Assembly: GCA_034336665.1 (NCBI GenBank)
Contig: CM067588.1
Coordinates: forward strand, 5,148,655-5,212,654
Direction of reading: 5' to 3'
Source of the DNA: Luscinia megarhynchos
Taxonomy: Eukaryota; Chordata; Aves; Passeriformes; Turdidae
Length of the DNA: 64,000 bases
The position numbers were made by a program, and so were the translations under genes. The notes beneath the pieces are model-generated. The model made no database searches. It saw only the letters and a program-made list of their open reading frames with translations, and was not told the DNA's origin. Shown piece after piece: positions 57,066-64,000 of the stretch. How positions within the stretch are numbered: the first letter of the stretch is position 1; each line of letters begins with the position of its first letter.

Positions 57066-58585
57066 ATTCTGGGCCAGGCAGAGCCAAACCCACACCCCAG
57101 CCCGAGCCCAGGGCAGCCCGAGTGCCCAGCCAGATTTGTGGTGGATTTGAGTGTGGATTTGTGGGTGTGCAGAACCCCCGGAGCTGGGTGAGCTCCTCCT
57201 GCTGCCCGTGCAGGAAGGGACACGGGGGATGCTCAGAGGGATGATTTAAAAGTAAATCTCTTGGCACTGGGGCTCGTGTACACTCAGGTAAATGAGCTTC
57301 AGCCAATTTACTTAAAACTATCCAGGTAAAACTGCTTGTGTAAATGACTGAAATTAAGTAATATCACTTAAACATATTAATATAAATATTAGCACGTTAA
57401 ATATTATAATATATTAACTTTATCCCTACACAGACAGCCTCTGAACGTAAAACAAATACTTTTTAATCCACTTTGAGGATGTCCAGACTGAGAATTTCAG
57501 CTCTATTAAACCACGGCAGTGGCAGCAAAGCAAATGCCAGGATAATTCCATTGACTTTCTTCACTTTAATTAAGTTATTCCCATTTCTGACAACCCTGCT
57601 TAGAGGCAAATTTGGACAACCAGAGAAAGAGGCAGGTGGGACTGGGCCAGGACACCCTGGGGGTGTTTGTTGTGATGTTGTGAGATCATTTCTGTCCCCC
57701 CAAGAAACACCAGCGGCAGAATCAGCTGCACCATTTGTGCAGCCCAGGAGAAAAGAGCTGCCAGGAATGCCCTGCTCAGGCTTTTCACACACAACAATAT
57801 CCCCCCAATCAAGCACAAATGCCCTGAAAGGAGCTGCCTGCTCCCAGGGCTGCTCAATCAATGGGCTGTGAAGAGACTGAGGTGATAAACCCACTGTGCT
57901 CAGGGCTAATTTTATGCAATATTATATGTTCATAGGATTAGTCTATTTAAAAATAATTTTAATCAAACTTTTTAAAATGCAAAGCCGTTCTGCACTACTC
58001 ATTTTCAATATATGCCTTTAAACAGATGAGGGAGGCAGAACCAGATCCTTATTATCCATGCATAATTTAAACAATATCATCAACCCAGTATTGATTGCTG
58101 ACTAATGTGCTTATTAATTAATAGATATCTTTGTGTTAAATACATTTTTCAGAGCTGTTCTGGGACCATTTAATAAGATAAATGGGGAGTTGCAGCACAG
58201 TACTTTGTCATTAAATGCAGAAGTTTTATCAGGAAGGGCTTGGAAGCCCAGCCTGGGGTGGCTCTGCTGGAAGGAACCACACGATGGCCACATCCCAAAC
58301 AGGGAGGGAACAGTGCTGGAATTGTGTTTCTGACATCAGAAGGGAAAAAAAGCTCTCTCTGTTTTCTGAATGAGGCCAGGGAAAGTCCTGGGAAGGAGGG
58401 GAGCTGGGAAGGGCTGTGCTCTGCTGCTCTGGGTTAAGGAAATCCCAGATTTCCAAAGGGCACTGTGCAGAGAGCTGAGCAGGCACCACCCCGAGCCCCT
58501 GGCTCCTGCCCTGCAGATTTTGGCTGTCTGAGTGTCCTGCTCAGAGCCCAGACCTGCCCCACTGCTCTAAGTAATTGGTTAAAAC
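57066..58585. other. Non-coding single-copy stretch with AT-rich blocks
   Basis: 57240-57600 and especially 57900-58180 are strongly AT-rich, repeat-free and rich in TAAT/ATTAATTAA cores, suggesting conserved non-coding DNA by composition. No gene recognised. Confidence 0.4.
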
Positions 58586-59283
58586 TAAGCATGGAATGGG
58601 AATCGTTGTAAGTTATGTCTAAGTTGTTGATGTCTGCAGTGGTGTGTAATTTTAACTGTTGGTCATTGATGTTTTATGTTTTTGTAAAGTGTTAATATTC
58701 CTGGCTGCCTCTGCCTTCCCCTGTCCCAATATCTGATCCCACACTTCCACCATCCCCTTTTAAATTAGCATATGACAGCAAGGACTTATGGGAGTGCCAT
58801 TAAGGGTAAACACCCTTGAAATCACAAACTGCTATAACATCAAGAACTGAGAATGGTACTCCCAGGTGAGGAACACAGCAGAAGGAAAAAAACCTTCATC
58901 CAGAGCCTTCCTCACCTGGTTGCCATAAACCTAGACAACACCTGGCTGGAATAACATCCCCAGACTAAGCACCAGCAGGGTTTTTTTGGGATTCCCATAA
59001 GGATGGAAGTCAGCTGTGCTGCAGGACAAAGCTGCTCTTTTTCTTCTCTGCATTGTCTGGGAACGAGCAGTGCTGTGCCTGACCCCTTGGGTTCCCCACC
59101 CAAAGCTGTCTTTGATAAAGGCCTTGAAAGGGAGCTGGTCTCCTGGCCCACTTATTTTACCACCACCTTTGCTGTGCCCACAGTCCCTGCTCTGCCCCTG
59201 CCCCCCTGGCTGCAGCTGCTCCTCAGAGCTTCCAGCCCTGGCTGGCACCCAAACACCTCCAGCCCTTCCTGCTGTGGCTTCTC
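58586..59283. other. Unresolved stretch, possibly mobile-element derived
   Basis: 58586-58985 shifts abruptly from GC-rich flank to AT-rich sequence with 'ataacttacaacgattccc' on the minus strand and short repeated motifs around gttgttgatg. This feels repeat-derived, but no family could be named. 58986-59283 is GC-rich and runs into the CTTCT array. A minus-strand frame starting Met-Gly-Gln at 59151 shows no further Gag features. Confidence 0.3.
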
Positions 59284-59682
59284 CTCTTCTCTTCTCTTCT
59301 CTTCTCTTCTCTTCTCTTCTCTTCTCTTCTCTTCTCTTCTCTTCTCTTCTCTTCTCTTCTCTTCTCTTCTCTTCTCTTCTCTTCTCTTCTCTTCTCTTCT
59401 CTTCTCTTCTCTTCTCTTCTCTTCTCTTCTCTTCTCTTCTCTTCTCTTCTCTTCTCTTCTCTTCCTCTTCTCTTCCTCTTCTCTTCCTCTTCTCTTCTCT
59501 TCTCTTCTCTTCTCTTCTCTTCTCTTCTCTTCTCTTCTCTTCTCTTCTCTTCTCTTCTCTTCTCTTCTCTTCTCTTCTCTTTCTTCTCTTCTCTCTTCTC
59601 TTCTCTTCTCTTCTCTTCTCTTCTCTTCTCTTCTCTTCTCTTCTCTTCTCTTCTCTTCTCTTCTCTTCTTCTTCCCCCAGAG
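59284..59682 (+). repeat. Pyrimidine pentamer array, CTTCT unit
   Basis: About 400 bp of pure C/T, mostly perfect TTCTC pentamers, with interruptions of the 'cctcttctcttcctc' type at 59462-59490 and single slips near 59580-59595. The minus strand is pure purine and reads Arg/Glu/Lys repeats, an artefact. Confidence 0.97.
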
Positions 59683-60954
59683 CTGTTGGAACCCACTGTG
59701 ACACTCCTGTGCCTGGCAGGGAGGGGAGCAGCCCCACCAGTGTGGGGAACAGCCCCAGTTTGCTCTGTGCCCCCATCCCAGTGCCCAAACTGCCCTGCCA
59801 GCAGACACAACAGCTCCGGGGGTAACAGATTTTACATTTCCACACTCCTGGTTTCCACCTCCAGCCCTGCTGCCCTGCCCCACCCAGCCTCTGGAACGAG
59901 CAGGAATCATTCCTAGGGCTGTGGCAAGGGTGGTGGAAAGGGACTTTACACCTCTGAGGACCAGCCTGTACATATTTAAAATAAATAGATGTGCACATAA
60001 AAAAAATTACCCCTATTATTACCCAAGGAGGCAGTGGGAGTACCAGGGGAATGGCTAAAGTAACAAAACTTGACACCAGTGATAATAAAAGAGGGAACTA
60101 AAGCAAAGAGATCACCCCAGTCTGCCGGGCTTCGAGTGCTTAATCAAAACTGACTTCTACTACTGCAGCTGCAAAAGAAATGTTTCAGGCCTGCCATTAA
60201 TTTCCATACAATAACCCTCTAATGGGGGAGTAGCCGGGAGAGGAGGGCGATCAATCTGCTCTAATGACACACCAGAGACTCGGGGAAAATGCAAACTTGG
60301 AGCAATTTCATGGCAGGTGCAACCTTGGAAAGTACGGCCATTTTTCTAAGTTAATTTGTTCCCCTGATATGTTTGAAATCCATATTTGTATTTTAAAGGT
60401 CTAAAATGCAGGATGATTAAAAAATATAAGCAGATTTTTGTAAGCTTTTCAAGTGTGGAAGGTGTTACATTAATGCCCCTCCTCGGAGCTAGGACAGCTG
60501 GATATCTTCTATCATGTGCTGCCAAAAAAGAAGGGAGTAGGATTGTTTATTCCAGCATTCCCTTTTTTGTCTCCAGCCTTCCCACTTCCCTCCCCAGCCT
60601 GGTGCTCATTTGTCTCCCAGCTGAATTGATCCCTAATACTGTAGGAAGTAATAATAGTAATAATCATGGTAACTGCTGGCAGTAATAGTTATTATTCTGA
60701 TTATTGTTAGCACTTACAGTGCTCTGTAATCATAATGATTATTATTGCTACAAGTTTTAAAACACATAAATGAGTTAACTCAGTTCCTGCTATGCTTTGG
60801 GTGCTGGCAGTTCTCACACATCTGAAAATTCCAGCTGCAAATCTGAGCAGGAATGAACATCCTGACCTGGGAACAGGCACTGAGCTAATTTCACTCTGGG
60901 TCTCATCCTCAGCGAATATTTGGGTGAAATCCGTGGGGTTCTTCACTGTCACAG
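59683..60954. other. Single-copy stretch with strong conserved-element composition
   Basis: 60010-60480 is repeat-free and rich in TAAT/ATTA and CAAT cores with scattered CpG. 60630-60790 is rich in TAATAA/TTATTATT and includes 'gttagcacttacagtgct' and 'aaatgagttaactcag', phrases reminiscent of ancient MIR/L2-type repeats, though too worn to name. No gene recognised. Confidence 0.45.
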
Positions 60955-60960
60955 TGGGGT
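60955..60960. other. 6-bp target-site duplication, left copy (TGGGGT)
   Basis: TGGGGT directly precedes the provirus and recurs at 62217-62222 directly after it. Six-base duplications fit class II (ERVK/alpha-beta type) integration in birds. Confidence 0.88.
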
Positions 60961-61157
60961 TGCAGTAATGCTGTAACTCCTTCCCAGCTATTTACTGTGT
61001 TAGTCTCTAACAAGGAGCTGGGCACTGCGCAGGATAGGACAAAGAATCAAAAAAGGCTCCTTGGCTTTTCTTAGAGTTCGTAGTTTATTTCATGGTGGTC
61101 CCAGGGCAAAAGAGGAAGAGGATCTCAGATAATGGTCTTTTCTAGGAAAGACAAGTG
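60961..61157 (-). mobile_element. Partial 3' LTR of the class II provirus
   Basis: Aligns with the 5' LTR from its TACTGCA end up to 'ttttctaggaaag', then jumps into leader sequence. About 86 bp of U3 present in the 5' LTR are missing. The TATA-like GATATAAAC of the 5' LTR reads GAAATAAAC here. Confidence 0.88.
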
Positions 61158-61358
61158 GAGATTGTTACATGACCTCAGAGAAATAAACAAATTAATTCAG
61201 GACATGGGTTCTCCTCAACCTGGGATGCCTTCCCCAACGACGTTACCTGAGATTGGCAATTGGCTGCATTAGACATCAAAGCTTGTTTTTTCCAAATCCC
61301 CCTACACCCTGAAGATGCCCCAAGGTTTGCCTTCTCAGTTCCCTCGATAAATTGAGAT

Positions 61359-61376
61359 GCCCCACGTTGGGCGCCA
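61359..61376 (-). other. Retroviral primer-binding site, tRNA-Lys type
   Basis: The minus strand reads TGGCGCCCAACGTGGGGC, the 18-base complement of the 3' end of tRNA-Lys(1,2) used by betaretroviruses and many ERVK elements. It is two bases from the LTR end, the normal spacing. Confidence 0.92.
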
Positions 61377-61378
61377 AC

Positions 61379-62216
61379 TGCAGTAATGCTGTAAGTCCTT
61401 CCCAGCTATTTACTGTTGTTGGGGAGGGAATATCAAAATCATATGAGTGCTTAGCAAGTAGTTCTGGAGCAATAGATGAAACAGAGATGTTAGCAGTATT
61501 TGACATAGACACTGAAAATAGTTATGTTAAGGTTTGAGTTCTCTTCCTTTGTTTAGATAATACCAAATGCCACAAATACCAAAGAGCCAACAGACACCTT
61601 GTTTTATGTCTGGCAAGAAAGGTCTCAAGATAAGGGTTACAGATAAGCCATAAAACATGGTGATCTAGGGAATCCTATAGGTTGCATGCAAATATTAGGA
61701 AATTAGTATATTGTATTAGATTGGTTATTGGAAATTGCAATATTCATTAGCAAAAAATACTTATTGTGTTGTAAAATGGAAAATCGCTCTCTTATCTCTC
61801 TTGCCTCTTCTCTTCTTCTTGTCTCTGCTCTCTCTGCTCTCCTGCTCTAACCTCTCTCTAAGCTCTCTCTTATACCCACGCCCTATAATAAAATACTAAC
61901 CTAAAGAACAGAATATATTAAGCTTTTGAGTCTGTCCTGCGACTGTCCGACAACAAAAACCCCACAACTGTGTTAGTCTCTAAGAAGGAGCTGGGCACTG
62001 CATAGGATAGGACAAAGGATCAAAAGAGGCTCCTTGGCTTTTCTTAGAGTTTGTAGTTTATATCATGGTGGTCCCAGGGCAAAAGAGGAAGAGGATCTCA
62101 GACAATGGTCTTTTCTAGGAAAGGGTCAGGGAGGGGAATTTGGCTTTCTGCCAACAGGATAGGGACGGGGGAAGGGTTAAAACATTCCTTATACCTTTTG
62201 GTTTTGGGTTACAACA
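61379..62216 (-). mobile_element. 5' LTR of the class II provirus, split by a nested LTR
   Basis: About 283 bp of LTR once the nested element and one copy of its 5-bp duplication are removed. The TATA-like GATATAAAC is at 62064-62056. The U3 part 62122-62216 has no counterpart in the truncated 3' LTR. The uninterrupted 3' LTR reads ttactgtgttag across the nested insertion point, which shows the empty site. Confidence 0.9.
61417..61966 (+). mobile_element. Nested solo LTR, plus strand, 5-bp target duplication
   Basis: A 550-bp element, TGTTGGGG...CCCCACA, sits inside the 5' LTR of the minus-strand provirus, flanked by ACTGT on both sides (61412-61416 and 61967-61971). It carries a perfect octamer ATGCAAAT (61686-61693), a pyrimidine-rich stretch (61790-61875), AATAAA (61887-61892) and a short U5. 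No internal sequence is present, so it is a solo LTR. The family is not named. Confidence 0.9.
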
Positions 62217-62222
62217 TGGGGT

Positions 62223-62796
62223 GAGGCAGCTTTGGGGTGAATGAGACCCTTTCTGGGTCCCCTTCCCTTGGGAGAGGGAAAACCCCTGGAGCTGGGGTCC
62301 CTGCAGGAGTCACTGGGACTGACAGGAGTGTGACAGCCCAGCACTGGGCACCTGCTGCTCCCAGCTCACCTCTCCCTTGGAACTCCCTGCGCTCCTTTTC
62401 CAGCTTTTCTGACAGCTGCTGGGTTTGGGAAGGGGCTCTTCCCCTTCTCCTCCTGCCCTGGGGGCAGCAGGGTCCTGCCAGGGGCAGAGGGGGCTCGGGG
62501 GTCCCAGAGCTGCTGGGGGAACAGGGGGGGTCCAGGCCCCCCCAGCATCCCCATCCCTTCTCTCACCTGCTGAAAGCCAACCCCACTTATCCTGATTGCT
62601 CCTTTGCCTTTCTCAGCACTGCAGAACTCCAGCCAGGAGCTTAAAAGTATTGAATTTTGAAGGGCTGGAAAGTGCAGGGCTTTGCATGAGAATCGTCCCT
62701 GCTCTGCTCAGCTGCCTTTGTCCTTCCCCCTGTGCCCATCTGCATCCTCACATTTGTGCCTTTGTCACAGGCCCTTTGCATCACAGGGAAGTGTGG
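62223..62796. other. Non-coding GC-rich stretch
   Basis: 62440-62550 holds several G-runs (five to seven G) with G-quadruplex potential. No gene or repeat family recognised. Confidence 0.4.
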
Positions 62797-62853
62797 GCTG
62801 TTTTACATTAAAAATGCTGTTTTACATTAAAAATGCTGTTTTACATTAAAAAT
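62797..62853. repeat. Three perfect 19-bp units (gctgttttacattaaaaat)
   Basis: Three exact tandem copies at 62797, 62816 and 62835. Confidence 0.95.
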
Positions 62854-63641
62854 GCTTTTTATCCTCCTACTGTATATATGGGATGCTTGTGGCCTCTCTG
62901 CTGTGGCCATTGTTATGTTCTGGTTTAGATGTCATTTTTAATACAAACCCTTCCCCACCTGCCCCTGCTCAAAAATGCTGTTCCAGTTACCCCCCCAAAC
63001 TCCTCAGGGGTGAATATGCCTTGATTTTTCCCTGCTGCCCTCCTCAGCTCCCAGCTGGAATTAATAAACAAAGCCATTGATTGCCTAAATGAGACTGAGG
63101 ATTCCTGGAAGGGCAGTGATGTTCCTGAAGTTTGGTCTCCAGTCGATGCAGTGAAGTTTCTGCTCACTCTCAGTGCATCACCCAGATCAATGTATTGGAC
63201 TGCAGTGGGCACCAGGGGACAGACCAAACACAGCAGATCTGAAATGTGCTCCCCTGAAATGTGCTCATCATCTCTGATGATCTCACACACAACTCCAGGG
63301 CTCTGCGTTTTACCCTCAGGATTTTTAAAGCTTTACTCTTCTGGAGGGGTTTAGAAACCCAGCTGGGCTTTCTCCCTGGATATTGATGGCAAAATCTCTG
63401 CTCTTGAGCAGCTCTTCACCCCTCTGCCAGCTCCAAAGTGAGAGGCAGAAAGGTGGAGTTTAAATCTCTTTCAATGCCATGAAAAAAGATGTCTGAATGG
63501 TGAGGTTAGGAAAAAATAACTTGGAAAGAAGAGACACTTTTAAACAAGATCAGAGCTCTGGGGTGAATTCCTGAGGGAATGGAGCAGATTCACCATCCCT
63601 TCACTTCCACATCACTGCTAAGCACAGGCTGGGAAGGACCA
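62854..63641. other. Non-coding single-copy stretch
   Basis: The minus strand is open for 121 codons (63290-62925) without a known domain. A 'gaaatgtgctc' phrase is doubled near 63242-63267. No gene recognised. Confidence 0.4.
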
Positions 63642-63852
63642 TGGCCTGGGATGGGCTGGGATGGGCTGGGATGGGCTGGGATAAGTTGGGATGGGCTGGG
63701 ATGGGCTGGGATAGGCTGGGATGAGCTGGTATGAGCTGGTATGAGCTGGGATGAGCTGGAATGAGCTGGGATGGGCTGGGATAGGCTGGGATAAATTGGG
63801 ATGGGCTGGGATGAGCTGGGATAAGTTGGGATGGGCTGGGATGAGCTGGGAC
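63642..63852 (+). repeat. 10-bp minisatellite (atgggctggg)
   Basis: About 21 units of exactly 10 bp, with variants atgagctggg, ataagttggg, ataggctggg and atgagctggt. Reading Ser/Gln/Pro-rich on the minus strand is an artefact. Confidence 0.96.
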
Positions 63853-64000
63853 CTCAGCCCTGACTGGAACAGAACAGCATTTGGGTACAGAGCTGCTGCA
63901 ACTCATGGAAAACCCATCAGGTAATGAACGTCTCTCCTGCTTTAACCCCAGCCCCAGCTCTGTGGAAGCCCAGAGTGCTCCTCTGGCTTCCCTGGGAGGT

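Larger units (their letters stand above)
60961..62216 (-). mobile_element. Internally deleted class II (ERVK-like) provirus, minus strand
   Basis: Read on the minus strand: complete 5' LTR (62216-61379, interrupted by a nested LTR), primer-binding site for a lysine tRNA (61376-61359), about 200 bp of leader with a splice-donor-like CAG|GTAACG at 61247/61246, then a partial 3' LTR (61157-60961). All of gag, pol and env and the first ~86 bp of the 3' LTR are gone. Ends are TGTTGTAA...TACTGCA, flanked by TGGGGT. The two LTR copies differ at about nine of ~196 comparable bases (counted by eye), so the insertion is not very recent. Confidence 0.9.

Noticed and set aside
58912..59151. Minus-strand frame starting Met-Gly-Gln, as myristoylated retroviral Gag proteins do
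   Set aside because: Only the first residues fit. There is no matrix-like continuation, no primer-binding site or LTR in position, and the frame is only 79 codons.
58931..60076. 381-codon minus-strand frame with a hydrophobic start and long Arg/Glu/Lys repeats
   Set aside because: Most of it is the CTTCT array read on the purine strand; the remainder has no known domain and the array is open in every frame.
62925..63290. 121-codon minus-strand frame
   Set aside because: No recognisable family; the opposite strand is also open in part, so there is no coding evidence.

Overview
The window looks like bird nuclear DNA, most likely songbird (passerine). It holds several 5'-truncated CR1 LINE tails with the usual CR1 3' end, many LTR-retrovirus remnants (mostly solo LTRs), and an unusually heavy load of GC- or purine-rich tandem arrays set among AT-rich single-copy blocks. 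No protein-coding gene, tRNA, rRNA or CRISPR array could be supported. The long open frames are products of stop-poor GC-rich sequence or of tandem arrays. It is best read as intergenic DNA or part of a very long intron. The species and the lineage call are inference.

Layout. 1-5 kb: GC-rich tandem repeat at the left edge, an 840-bp G-rich minisatellite, a CR1 tail, and an LTR with primer-binding site. 5-10 kb: a CR1 tail, then a TACTARA heptamer array that carries a 450-bp tandem duplication. 10-17 kb: candidate enhancer with SOX-like sites, a CR1, a 72-bp tandem repeat, a G-rich minisatellite, a solo LTR on the minus strand, and a perfect 32-copy GGATG array. 17-25 kb: AT-rich blocks and two related solo LTRs, the second with an amplified 64-bp unit in its U3. 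25-35 kb: mostly single-copy DNA, two CR1 tails, and two CpG-rich islands (about 29.6-30.0 and 34.5-34.9 kb). 35-50 kb: a CTCCT array, an 86/92-bp minisatellite, two further LTRs of the 16-kb family, and a second copy of the 4-kb ERV. 50-64 kb: a CpG-rich block at 53.4-53.9 kb, a 19-bp minisatellite, a 400-bp CTTCT array, an internally deleted class II provirus with another LTR nested in its 5' LTR, and a 10-bp minisatellite.

Nothing here forms an operon or pathway. The strongest content is the mobile-element history: nested retroviral insertions whose target-site duplications can be read directly, at least four LTR families, and LTR U3 repeat expansion. Next come the expanded arrays, and a CpG island holding a perfect 12-bp inverted repeat of E-boxes, a CCAAT box and a strong minus-strand splice-donor match. 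Conservation claims rest only on base composition and motif density, since no alignment could be run.
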